Below the pieces are notes generated by a model that did no database searches, was not told where the DNA came from, and worked only from the letters and a program-made list of their open reading frames with translations. A DNA stretch of 64,000 nucleotides from Halorubellus salinus (GTDB lineage Archaea > Halobacteriota > Halobacteria > Halobacteriales > Natrialbaceae), in the NCBI RefSeq assembly GCF_020567525.1, contig NZ_JAJCVI010000002.1:558001-622000 (forward strand), read 5' to 3'. Every line of letters starts with the position of its first letter. Positions within the stretch are counted from its first letter, which is position 1. The position numbers and the translations under genes are program-made. Below are positions 7,828-15,620 of this stretch, in pieces.

Positions 7828-9146
7828 CGCGGCGACTGGTCGCGCTGCTGGCGGTGGCGTGCGTGCTGCTGGCGGGCGTGGGAGCGGCCGCAGCGACTCC
7901 CGCGACCCAGGCGGCGACGTCGGCGCCGGAGGCGGTCAGCGGACCAGTTGTGACGCCTGACCTGTCGCCGAACAACACGACGACCACGACGACGGCGCCG
8001 CCGGAGAACGAGACGAGCGGCGGTGAGAGTCGGCCGGAGATCGCGGAGACGGCGCGTATCCTGCCGGTGAACCTGGAGAGCGACGTCCAGAAGACGACGG
8101 TCGCGAGCCAGGGCGAGACGTTCAACACCAGCGGGCCGTTCGCGCTGTTCTCGGTCAGCGAGCCGGTCGAGCAGGTGGCGATCCAGCAGGACGGCGCGAA
8201 GGCGTCGGTGCTCGAGGGCGGTCAGACGGTTCGCGTCCAGTACGCTGACGACGCGGCGCCGGTGGGCAAGCAGAGCTTGTACAACCTCCAGATATGGTTC
8301 GCGGACGACTCGAGTCGCAGCGTCGAGCTGTACGCGGAGCGGACGTCGATCAGCACGGGCGCGGCGAGCATGAAGAAGTACCGCCCGGCGATTCAGGATA
8401 TGCTGTCAGACGCGGAGGAGTCCGGGTTCGAGCGGTCTCCGGACGGTCTGGAGAACTATTACGAGGCCACGAAGGAGAAGGCGGAGCTCTTGGATCACCT
8501 GCTGACGAAGCAGGCGGCGCGGCTGTTCGCGTCGCTGGTCTCGATCGTGGCGAACCCGCTGGGTATCGCGCTGGTGCTCGGTATCATGGCGCTGCTGGCG
8601 GTGTACCTGCTGCGGAACAACCGCCAGGTGCTCGAGATTCTGACGAACGCGACGGGCAAAAGCGAGCAGCTGCGCGAGCGGCTCTGGATAGAGTACCGGA
8701 AGCAGCAGCAGTCGGCGGCGGACGAGAAGCTCCGGGAGCTCGACGGCGTCCGGGAGATGGGCGAGATCTACTGGAGCGACGCGTTCGAGGTCGACACGAC
8801 GTACGGGCTCGCGGAGTTGTTCCGCGACGGCGTGCCGGTGCGTCGGGACGGCGAGATCGTGAAGGTCGGCGGCGTGGAGAACCTCGAGGCGGACACGATC
8901 GAGAGCGGTTGGATAGAGGCGGTGTGTCGACCGGAGCGTCTGTCGTCGCCGGAGATAGCGCTCTCGCACGGCCAGAAGGCGCTGCACCGGATGATCACGA
9001 AGTACGGGATGGCGCACCACTACGAGGACGCGTACCGGCGGTGCGGGGAGCTCCTGGACGAGCTCGACGAGAGCCGGGACGTCTCGCAGTACGCGGGGAC
9101 GACGACCTCGAACGCCGGCGGCGCCGTCGCCGGAGGTGACGACTAA
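7824..9146 (+). CDS. Bitopic membrane protein: ectodomain, one helix, cytoplasmic domain
   Basis: 440 residues. A signal peptide (1 to about 26) is followed by a Thr/Pro-rich linker with a run of Thr near residues 51-60, typical of glycosylated extracellular stalks. A beta-rich ectodomain runs to about residue 230. One strong transmembrane helix follows near 245-262 ('GIALVLGIMALLAVYLL'), then a 175-residue cytoplasmic helical domain. This topology would connect the exported proteins encoded upstream with the cytoplasmic machinery encoded downstream. The overlaps are ATGA at the start and TAATG at the end. No family was recognised. Confidence 0.8.
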   Translation: MTRRLVALLAVACVLLAGVGAAAATPATQAATSAPEAVSGPVVTPDLSPNNTTTTTTAPPENETSGGESRPEIAETARILPVNLESDVQKTTVASQGETFNTSGPFALFSVSEPVEQVAIQQDGAKASVLEGGQTVRVQYADDAAPVGKQSLYNLQIWFADDSSRSVELYAERTSISTGAASMKKYRPAIQDMLSDAEESGFERSPDGLENYYEATKEKAELLDHLLTKQAARLFASLVSIVANPLGIALVLGIMALLAVYLLRNNRQVLEILTNATGKSEQLRERLWIEYRKQQQSAADEKLRELDGVREMGEIYWSDAFEVDTTYGLAELFRDGVPVRRDGEIVKVGGVENLEADTIESGWIEAVCRPERLSSPEIALSHGQKALHRMITKYGMAHHYEDAYRRCGELLDELDESRDVSQYAGTTTSNAGGAVAGGDD

Positions 9147-10960
9147 TGCGGCTCGGAGGCCTCCTCGACCGCGTGAAGCGTGTGGCGATCGGGGACCCGA
9201 GTCGGTTGAAGAAGCGCGTGGTCGTGGCGGGGTTCGCGGTGACGCTCGTGGTCGCGACGGCGGGCGTGTGGCTGGCGGCACAGAGCGGCCTGGAGAGCGC
9301 GACGACGACCTCGACGGGCTACCTGCGGCCGGTGCTTGAGCTTGCGACGAACACCTGGACGTACGTGCTGCTGCTGGCGTTCATATTCCGGGGCGTGCTC
9401 TTGTACCGCGACCGGCGGTATGCGGAGCAGGCGGCGGACGTGACGGGGTACGCGACGCGGTCGGTGCGTCGGCTGGCTGCGGAGGCGAAGGAGCCGGACG
9501 GGTCGACGCGTGTGATCGCGACCGACGAGGACGACCGGGAGTCGATTCGGGAGCGCGTGCTGGCGGCGCTGGACGGCGCCGACGACGACCGCATGAAGCT
9601 CCGCGAGGAGCTGTTCGCGGAGCCGACCGCGGAGGACGACCTCATCGAGCACGGCGAGCTGGGGCCGGCGCTGGACGTTCGCGACGAGCACCTGGACGTC
9701 GTGCTCGGAGCGCTCGAGGACCGGTCGCGCGAGCTCGACGCAGCGCTGGACGATGCAACGGCGGACGTGCCGGGGTCGCGCGGCGACGTCGACCAGCTCC
9801 TGGAGGAGGCGGAGGCGAACCTCGAGCTTCAGGACGAGGTCCTCGAGACGCTCGCGACGAGCGAGCGGCGGCGGCAAGCTGAACTTGTCGCGGAGGAGGA
9901 CGCTCGCGAGGTCGAGGACGTCGAGACGCAGGAGGTCACGGGTATCCGGTCGGCGCTGCGGGCGTTCTTCGGGCGCGGGCCGGCGCCGGCGACGTCGGAG
10001 GACGTCGACGACGTCGAGGACGAGTCGGGTCGCGACGAGTGGCTCGAGGAGTGGAAGCTCCTGAAGCTGGACGTCGCGACGGCGGTGAACTTCGACCGGC
10101 TGGTCTGGCAGTTCGCGGTCCCGGGGCTGGTGACGATCGTCGGGCTGCTGATTGTGGCGCAGTTCTGGATCAAGCCGTTCCTGTACCCGCCGCTGTTCGC
10201 GGTCGGCGTGCTGGTCGGCCTCCTGTACTACCTGCGGCAGTCGCGGAAGCGGTCGAAGCGCCTGGAAGCGCTGCGCCGCGAGGAGGAGCCGGTGGACTGG
10301 CGTGACGCGGCGATTCTCGTCAAGGAGGTCGAGGTTCCGGAGCGGACGCTCCAGTACGCGTGGCTGGCGGGTGACGTCTACGTTCACGACGACCGGGAGG
10401 AGTTCGCGGACGAGGTCGCGCATCGAGCGGTCGAGCTCCTGTCGGGGCTGGACCCGTCTCCGTCGGTGCTCGAGAAGCAGGCGGAGCAGATTCGTGGGAT
10501 GAAGCCGGACCTCCACGCGTTCCGCGACCAGGAGCGCAAGCTGGTCATGGAGCGGCTCATGGAGTCGGTGGAGGCGTCGGAGACGGGGCTGGTTCCGAAG
10601 GCGAAGGTGATCGAGGACGTCGTGGAGTACGACATAGAGGCGCGGACGCTGCTCCCGGGGAAGCGTGGGATGGGTCACGACCCGGCGCTGGTTCGGGAGG
10701 CGTACCGCGACCTGGTGCCGGCGGCGCTCGTCGAGCAGGAGATCGCGCTCGAGGAGGACGGCGACGAGACCGTGACGGCGGTCAGGCACCGCGGCGACCC
10801 GATTCCGCCGGAGTTCGGGACGATTCGCGCGCAGTTCTCGAACCAGTTCGGGAACTACGCGACGTGGGACCCGCTGTACGAGCTCCCGTCGGTGGACGAC
10901 GTCCTCGAGGAGGAGCCCATGCTCACGGGGAACTTCGGCCACCAGCGGGGTGAAGCATGA
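9146..10960 (+). CDS. Large polytopic membrane/coiled-coil protein (unknown)
   Basis: 604 residues. Two helices lie near residues 26-45 and 70-88. Then comes a long acidic, helical cytoplasmic region (about 95-310) with heptad-like Leu/Glu/Arg patterns. A second helix pair follows near 322-345 and 350-370, then a C-terminal cytoplasmic domain of about 230 residues with mixed alpha/beta character. It is the largest membrane protein of the operon and is translationally coupled to both neighbours (TAATG, ATGA). A role as a membrane platform or channel partner of the ATPase is a guess from gene order. Confidence 0.8.
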   Translation: MRLGGLLDRVKRVAIGDPSRLKKRVVVAGFAVTLVVATAGVWLAAQSGLESATTTSTGYLRPVLELATNTWTYVLLLAFIFRGVLLYRDRRYAEQAADVTGYATRSVRRLAAEAKEPDGSTRVIATDEDDRESIRERVLAALDGADDDRMKLREELFAEPTAEDDLIEHGELGPALDVRDEHLDVVLGALEDRSRELDAALDDATADVPGSRGDVDQLLEEAEANLELQDEVLETLATSERRRQAELVAEEDAREVEDVETQEVTGIRSALRAFFGRGPAPATSEDVDDVEDESGRDEWLEEWKLLKLDVATAVNFDRLVWQFAVPGLVTIVGLLIVAQFWIKPFLYPPLFAVGVLVGLLYYLRQSRKRSKRLEALRREEEPVDWRDAAILVKEVEVPERTLQYAWLAGDVYVHDDREEFADEVAHRAVELLSGLDPSPSVLEKQAEQIRGMKPDLHAFRDQERKLVMERLMESVEASETGLVPKAKVIEDVVEYDIEARTLLPGKRGMGHDPALVREAYRDLVPAALVEQEIALEEDGDETVTAVRHRGDPIPPEFGTIRAQFSNQFGNYATWDPLYELPSVDDVLEEEPMLTGNFGHQRGEA

Positions 10961-11220
10961 TCGGGTTGGTCGCGCGGCTGGCGGCACTCGCCGGAGCCGA
11001 TGAGGAGGCCGTCGACGAGAACGAGCACGGGCTGTTCTGGGTGAGCCGGAACGAGTGCCGGACGTGCGGCGCCGCGATAGCGGAGCCGGAGGGGAAGCCG
11101 ACGGCGGCGGACACGTCGAGCCCGATCGCGAACGCGTCGGCGTCGGGCCGGCGGCCGCGGTCGACGTTCTGCTCGGAGGACTGTCGCGACGAGTTCCTGG
11201 AGGTGTTCGGCGGTGAGTGA
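10957..11220 (+). CDS. Small zinc-finger protein
   Basis: 87 residues with two metal-binding halves: 'CRTCG' near residue 33 and 'FCSEDCRDEF' near residue 75. This C-X2-C...C-X3-C spacing is typical of treble-clef or TRASH-like fingers. A disordered Ala/Ser/Pro-rich loop separates the halves. It may bind nucleic acid or one of the membrane proteins. Start overlap is ATGA; the stop overlaps the next GTG start by eight bases. Confidence 0.8.
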   Translation: MIGLVARLAALAGADEEAVDENEHGLFWVSRNECRTCGAAIAEPEGKPTAADTSSPIANASASGRRPRSTFCSEDCRDEFLEVFGGE

Positions 11221-11572
11221 GTGGCTCGCGGCCGCGGTCGTCTCCGGCGCCGTGCTGCTGACGGCGGTCGAGTGGGTCCAGGAGTGGCGGGAGCCGGACG
11301 AGGTCGAGGCGCTGAAAAGGCGCTGGGTGAACGACGAGATCTCCCAGGACGAGTTCGAGCGGCGGCTGGAGGTCGTCGTCGACGACGAGTCGGAGCGGAT
11401 TCGGGCGGCGGTCGAGCCGATTCCGGGCGTCGGGGAGACGCTCTCGCGATACCTCGCGGAGCGGTACGGGTCGCTCGAGGAGCTGCGCGAGGCTGACCTC
11501 GAGGAGCTCCGGTCGATTCCCGACGTCGGCGAGCAGCGCGCGGAAGCTATCAAGTCACGCTTGTCACGATGA
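11213..11572 (+). CDS. Membrane-anchored SHOCT-like plus helix-hairpin-helix protein
   Basis: 119 residues from a GTG. Residues 4-20 form one hydrophobic helix. A SHOCT-like segment follows ('LKRRWVNDEISQDEFERRL', about 34-52). The C-terminal 50 residues form two helix-hairpin-helix units: 'IPGVGETLSRYLAERYGSLE' and 'IPDVGEQRAEAIKSRL'. HhH units bind DNA backbone without sequence specificity. A DNA-binding domain tethered to the membrane, encoded just before the ATPase, suggests that it docks DNA at the membrane for transfer or packaging. The domains are seen; the role is inference. Confidence 0.85.
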   Translation: MSEWLAAAVVSGAVLLTAVEWVQEWREPDEVEALKRRWVNDEISQDEFERRLEVVVDDESERIRAAVEPIPGVGETLSRYLAERYGSLEELREADLEELRSIPDVGEQRAEAIKSRLSR

Positions 11573-13941
11573 ACGAGAACGACGTATACGCTGATATACA
11601 GCCGGACGACACGACGGACGCAGGAGTCGCGGTCGAGAACCTGCTCGCGAAGCGGCGCCGCGAGCTCGAATGGCAGATTGAACGCGAGCGGGAGGCGCAT
11701 ATCCGCGAGCTCATGCGGGCGACGGAGTCGGCGTTCGTCGGGGAGACCGACACGGACCCGGACGAGCTCCTGGACGAAATCCAGCGGGCGCTCGACGCGG
11801 ACGAGCGGGTGGCGGACGTCCTCGCGCCTGGGTACAGCGGCCTCAAGGACAAGTACAAGCTGCTGTATCGACGGTTCGCGAGCCAGCGAGAGCGTGCTCG
11901 GGAGGACGACGACCTCGGGGAGTGGCCGCGGCGCCAGGAGTTCGAGGTTTACGTGCGGGTTTCGATAGCGCTGGGGACGCAGCACTCGGCGACGGACAAG
12001 ACGCGTATGGCGCCGGTTCAGATGTCGAAGCTCCAGGTCAAGGGAGCGCGGTCTCCGGTCGACGGAGAGCCGACGCCGATCGGGCGCGTCCGGGTGTCGG
12101 CGTCGTCGACGTCGAAGCTCGAGAAGCGAGCGACCGAGATCGAGCACGTCGACTGTGAGCACATCCTGATTATCGCGAACCCGCGCGAGGGGAAGGACGC
12201 GCTCCTGTGCGCTATCGCTGGGAACCTCAAGGACGAGCACGGGTACAAGTGGGTCTCGCTCCACGACGACGGCCGGAACGAGACGCCGATGGTCGCTTGC
12301 CCAAACGACGAGGACGCCATTAAGGAGAGTCTCTCGCAGTTCAACCAGACGCCGACGGGATACCCGACGAAGGTGTACGTCCCGGCCGTCGGGCTGCCGG
12401 ACGAGCTCCCGAAGAATCACGTCCCGTTCACAATCGGCGTGGATTCGCTGACGCCGGAAATCGTCACGCAGCTCTCAGGCGTGAAGCAAGAGGGTGAGAC
12501 CCAGGACCGTATCAAGCACGCGCTGGAGCGGTGCGCTGGGAACGTCGACGAGCTGATTCGGCTCCTGGAGAAGTACGCGGAGGAGACGACCGCGGAGGTC
12601 ACGGTGACGGAGGCCGTCGAGGGGTCGGAGGCGAGCGCGGAGAGCCACACTCGCACGTACGAAATGGGCGAGGACCAGGTCCTCGAAGACTGCGCCAAGA
12701 GCCTCATGCTGCTAGCGAGCGAGGGACTGCTCGCCGACGCGGGAGCAGAGACGAACCTCGAAATGCGGGAGGTCCTCGCGGACCAGGAGCACGTCGCGGT
12801 CCTGAACTCGAACTTCTTGCCGGACGGCGAGGAGCACCTGAAGTATCTGATCGAGAACGTCTGGCTGCGCCTGATCTCGTACGAGCGGGACGAGCACCCG
12901 AACCTGCCGCGGGTGGCGGTCGGACTCCGGGAGATCAAGGAGCTTGCACCGTCGACGCTGAACCGCACGAAGTACAGCCATATCGTCAAGTCGCTCCGGC
13001 AGACGCTGCTGACGCTCTCGAGTCAGGGCGGGTCGCGACGGATTCTCCTCATCGGCTCCACGCAATACCTTCGGGACGTCTACCTGCCGATTCGTGGGAA
13101 TATGCCCATCAAGGTCTTGCTGAAGATGGGCGAGGAGAAGATTTCGGTCCTCGAGAACGCCGGGTTCGACTTTAGCTATGAGCAGCGCCAACAGCTCAAG
13201 TCGTTCCCCACGGGCTGGGGGATGTTGATGGAGCCCGAGGGCAAGACGTACCCGATCAACTGGCGGGGCCCGCGGTGCGCGCTTGGGCTGGGAGACATGG
13301 AGTGGCTTGACCGCTACGGGCTCGCGATGGGGTTCCGCGTCCAGCACGGCGCGACGTCGACCGCGGAGCGCTGGCACCACGACGCGGAGGAGTTCGTCGA
13401 CCAGGATGGCGTGCGTAGGGATGCGCCGCCGGAGCGCCAGGAGTGGTATCTCCTGCCGTCGGACCTCGAGGCCCTGGGCGTCGAGGTCGACGGGGACGTC
13501 TCCGAGGAGGCCCTCCTGGACGTCCTCAAGGAGCGTCGCGAGCACGACGTCCCAGAGGACCTGCGGCTGGCGCCGGTCAAGGCGGCGAACGAGCAGCGGG
13601 AGATACAGCTCATGTCGACGTCAGAGGCGGAGGAGCGAGAGGAGAACGAGGTCCTGACGAAACACGGTATCGACGGCGTACTGCGTGACTGGACGAATCG
13701 GAAGGAGCGGACGATCGAGAAGATGTGTCGCGTCCTCCGAGCGGTTCGGGATAACGAGGTCGGTACGTATCAGGACATGGCTGACCTGACTGGCGTGGGA
13801 TACTCCTCGATCAAGAACTGGGCGGTGGAGGAGACGCAGCTGGAGCAGGCGATCGAGAAGGAGGGCGGGAAGTACCATCTGACACCAGTCGGTCGGAGGG
13901 CGCTTGAGGTCAGCTGGCAGTCTGTTTTCGAGGAACTGTGA
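11569..13941 (+). CDS. HerA/VirD4-like DNA-translocase-type ATPase with winged-helix tail
   Basis: 790 residues. A helical N-terminal region precedes the ATPase core. The P-loop is 'IIANPREGKDALL' (about 200-212), with Asp where most P-loops have Ser or Thr. A candidate catalytic segment is 'RVAVGLREIKELA' (near 446). The 'STQYLRDVYLPIRGNM' block (near 495-510) fits the Gln/Asn sensor region of HerA, VirD4 and TraG ATPases. Residues about 715-790 form a winged helix ('TYQDMADLTGVGYSSIKNW', ending 'YHLTPVGRRALE'). The family pumps DNA through membranes or into capsids. No membrane helix is seen, so membrane contact would come from the upstream proteins. It is the last gene of the operon. Confidence 0.82.
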   Translation: MNENDVYADIQPDDTTDAGVAVENLLAKRRRELEWQIEREREAHIRELMRATESAFVGETDTDPDELLDEIQRALDADERVADVLAPGYSGLKDKYKLLYRRFASQRERAREDDDLGEWPRRQEFEVYVRVSIALGTQHSATDKTRMAPVQMSKLQVKGARSPVDGEPTPIGRVRVSASSTSKLEKRATEIEHVDCEHILIIANPREGKDALLCAIAGNLKDEHGYKWVSLHDDGRNETPMVACPNDEDAIKESLSQFNQTPTGYPTKVYVPAVGLPDELPKNHVPFTIGVDSLTPEIVTQLSGVKQEGETQDRIKHALERCAGNVDELIRLLEKYAEETTAEVTVTEAVEGSEASAESHTRTYEMGEDQVLEDCAKSLMLLASEGLLADAGAETNLEMREVLADQEHVAVLNSNFLPDGEEHLKYLIENVWLRLISYERDEHPNLPRVAVGLREIKELAPSTLNRTKYSHIVKSLRQTLLTLSSQGGSRRILLIGSTQYLRDVYLPIRGNMPIKVLLKMGEEKISVLENAGFDFSYEQRQQLKSFPTGWGMLMEPEGKTYPINWRGPRCALGLGDMEWLDRYGLAMGFRVQHGATSTAERWHHDAEEFVDQDGVRRDAPPERQEWYLLPSDLEALGVEVDGDVSEEALLDVLKERREHDVPEDLRLAPVKAANEQREIQLMSTSEAEEREENEVLTKHGIDGVLRDWTNRKERTIEKMCRVLRAVRDNEVGTYQDMADLTGVGYSSIKNWAVEETQLEQAIEKEGGKYHLTPVGRRALEVSWQSVFEEL

Positions 13942-13945
13942 CGCC

Positions 13946-13977
13946 CACCGAGTCCGAACGGTGATACAGTGGTGTTT
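13946..13977 (+). terminator. Candidate operon terminator
   Basis: Five bases after the ATPase stop is a small inverted repeat, CACCG (13946-13950) and CGGTG (13959-13963), around an eight-base loop. It is followed a few bases later by a short T run (TGTTTTC, to 13977). In archaea the T run matters more than the hairpin, so support is moderate. Confidence 0.4.
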
Positions 13978-14373
13978 TCGTCGCTGGAGGGTTGTCCTGG
14001 TCTGGATTATCGGAGGGTATCGGTGACGCTGGGGCGGGGTGAGGGTAGGTCAGTTGAACATAGACAACAATCACTCATAGAATCGCGCGTACCTTATTTG
14101 ATACTCTATACGACGCGAGCCACACGTGACCCCTGAAGATTAAGAATAGAATTACGAAGATGGCGTCGGGGTTGTACGAGGTCAGATGCTTACTTGACTT
14201 TCAAGCTTTGAGGGTGATATCCACTTATTCTCACAACCACCAATGGATACACCGAGATATTTGAGACGAGTTCCATTCGCCATCCTAATATCTCTCTTTA
14301 AATGAAAATTTGGACCTTCCGAAGATGTCAGTGAAGAATTCGAATGAGGTTCATTAACAAGGCTTGAAAAACC
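13978..14373. other. Low-GC non-coding stretch
   Basis: No convincing gene on either strand. Base composition drops sharply compared with the operon to the left. Several AT-rich, TATA-like patches occur (for example near 14096 and 14300). It separates the plus-strand operon from the minus-strand zinc-ribbon gene and could hold unrecognised regulatory RNA or replication sites. Confidence 0.5.
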
Positions 14374-14754
14374 CTAGGTTCGTGGAGAACGGTTCCGTCT
14401 GGTACAGTCTGAACAGGTCCAGCTAGTGGGCTGATTCCCTCCGCCACGTTCACTGGATTGGCGCGTCTTCCCGCACCTACTGCACGAGACTCCACCTGAG
14501 GAGGCTGAGGAGGAGTCATTTCTGGCTTTGTTTTTTTCGAACTCGTTGCCACAGTCTTTACACGTATAGACTTTGCTGCCACCAATCCCGAAAACACCGC
14601 CCTCCTTCTCAGATGTATAACTAGTTGAGTAGCAACTCGGGCAATGGTTCTTGCCAGTACAGGATGAACAGAATTTTTTCGGATTATGGCTCTTGCCCAT
14701 TGAAGTACCACAAATAGCACACGAACTCTTGGTCTTCCCATCAAACGAGACCAT
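14374..14754 (-). CDS. Triple zinc-ribbon protein, low-GC gene
   Basis: 126 residues with six CXXC-type knuckles forming three putative zinc ribbons: CAIC with CSSC, CPSC with CKDC, and CSRC with CSDC. The linkers are Gly/Ser/Lys-rich. Unlike its neighbours the gene is low in GC and the product is basic, suggesting a different origin or a rapidly exchanged cargo gene. The ATG is favoured because a TATA box (14779-14788) lies about 29 bases upstream, giving a leaderless mRNA. Zinc ribbons of this kind bind nucleic acid or protein; nothing more specific can be said. Confidence 0.75.
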   Translation of the reverse strand: MVSFDGKTKSSCAICGTSMGKSHNPKKFCSSCTGKNHCPSCYSTSYTSEKEGGVFGIGGSKVYTCKDCGNEFEKNKARNDSSSASSGGVSCSRCGKTRQSSERGGGNQPTSWTCSDCTRRNRSPRT

Positions 14755-14775
14755 AAATACGAATGATTATTGAGT

Positions 14776-14790
14776 TCACTTATAATTTTG
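14776..14790 (-). promoter_or_regulatory. TATA box of the zinc-ribbon gene
   Basis: On the minus strand 'CAAAATTATAAG' is centred about 29 bases before the ATG at 14754, the spacing expected for a leaderless archaeal transcript. Confidence 0.6.
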
Positions 14791-14914
14791 CCGTATAGGC
14801 CTTTATATAATAGGTTCATCGGTTCTCGGCAGCTACGTATGATGCGTAAACAAATACGTTCTGTATATCAGGCCACCTCAAAGAAAATATTATTGCGTGT
14901 CGATAGTTACTGAT

Positions 14915-15160
14915 TTATATTTCTAATCGCACGTACTCCGGGTCCTCCATGTGCGGGTTCCGCTTGTACCGTGTGCTGCGTCCCTTCTTTTCGAGGAAGA
15001 GGAGGTCGTTCTCTACCATCGTCTTAAGGACGTCGCGAGCGGTTCGTTCGGAGCAGCCGACTATCTCGGCAAGTTCGTCGGAGGAGATCAGTCCGTGGTC
15101 GCGGTGGGTTCGCTTGAGTGCAATCGTCCAGAGCTGGTCTCTGGTCGTGTGCTTCGGCAT
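14915..15160 (-). CDS. Winged-helix DNA-binding regulator
   Basis: 81 residues forming a single winged helix: helix-turn-helix 'LISSDELAEIVGCSERTARD' (about 24-43) followed by 'LKTMVENDLLFLEKKGRSTRYKRN', the wing. Size and placement between two divergent regions of the element suggest a copy-control or lysis/maintenance-type repressor. The start is supported by a TATA-like box at 15183-15191, about 27 bases upstream. That box lies inside an inverted repeat, so autoregulation is plausible. Confidence 0.82.
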   Translation of the reverse strand: MPKHTTRDQLWTIALKRTHRDHGLISSDELAEIVGCSERTARDVLKTMVENDLLFLEKKGRSTRYKRNPHMEDPEYVRLEI

Positions 15161-15182
15161 AATGGAATTAATGCTCTAAAGT

Positions 15183-15196
15183 GGAATAAATGTTCC
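15183..15196 (-). promoter_or_regulatory. Promoter with overlapping inverted repeat (possible operator)
   Basis: GGAA-TAAATG-TTCC is an inverted repeat that contains the minus-strand TATA-like sequence ATTTATTCC, 23-31 bases before the regulator's start. A repressor bound here would block its own promoter. The half-site is only four bases, so this is tentative. Confidence 0.4.
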
Positions 15197-15620
15197 GCAA
15201 AGTTCCAGCGCTGGGGGTAGGGAACGGTGCCAGCGGGAAAACGTGGACGAGAGCGTCCAACACGGGCGAACACGCGGAAGATGTGGGCAAACAGTCACGT
15301 TTCGCGGCCTTTCCTTCGCACTTACCGTATACTGTATGGGAGGTTGCGTGTAGTGGCGTGTCAGCCGGTCTGCGGGGCGGTGAGGCTCCCGAAGGGAGCC
15401 GTGGAGATTTTCGCGCTAGCGAAAATCGACCGCGGTTCATACTCATCCTGCCCGCGCGCCGGCCGAACAGGGGGGTCGGACCCGGCCGCAGCCGGCCTCG
15501 AGGGCGTCGATCGCCGGCGCGACCGCTATCGAGTCGTCGACGGGAGGTCAGAATAGGGTGCGAACGGGAGAGAAGTAGCTGGGAACCGGGCTCGAACGGG
15601 GTCAGAGTGTGGCGCCGGAG
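15197..15620. other. Non-coding region with hairpins, candidate replication origin
   Basis: Frames here on both strands look like random GC-rich reading frames. The region lies between the regulator gene and the 3' end of the Rep gene and holds two adjacent perfect hairpins (15384-15427). It is the most likely place in the window for the element's double-strand origin, but no nick site could be identified. Confidence 0.4.
15384..15427. repeat. Two adjacent perfect hairpins
   Basis: Hairpin 1 is GGCTCCC-GAA-GGGAGCC (15384-15400, seven-base stem, three-base loop). Hairpin 2 is GATTTTCGC-GCTA-GCGAAAATC (15406-15427, nine-base stem, four-base loop). They are five bases apart. They could be part of a rolling-circle origin, a bidirectional terminator between the Rep operon and its neighbour, or a small mobile repeat. 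Confidence 0.7.

Noticed and set aside
14328-14819. Longer minus-strand frame over the zinc-ribbon gene
   Set aside because: It is another frame of the same DNA; the six CXXC motifs and the TATA spacing support the shorter gene.
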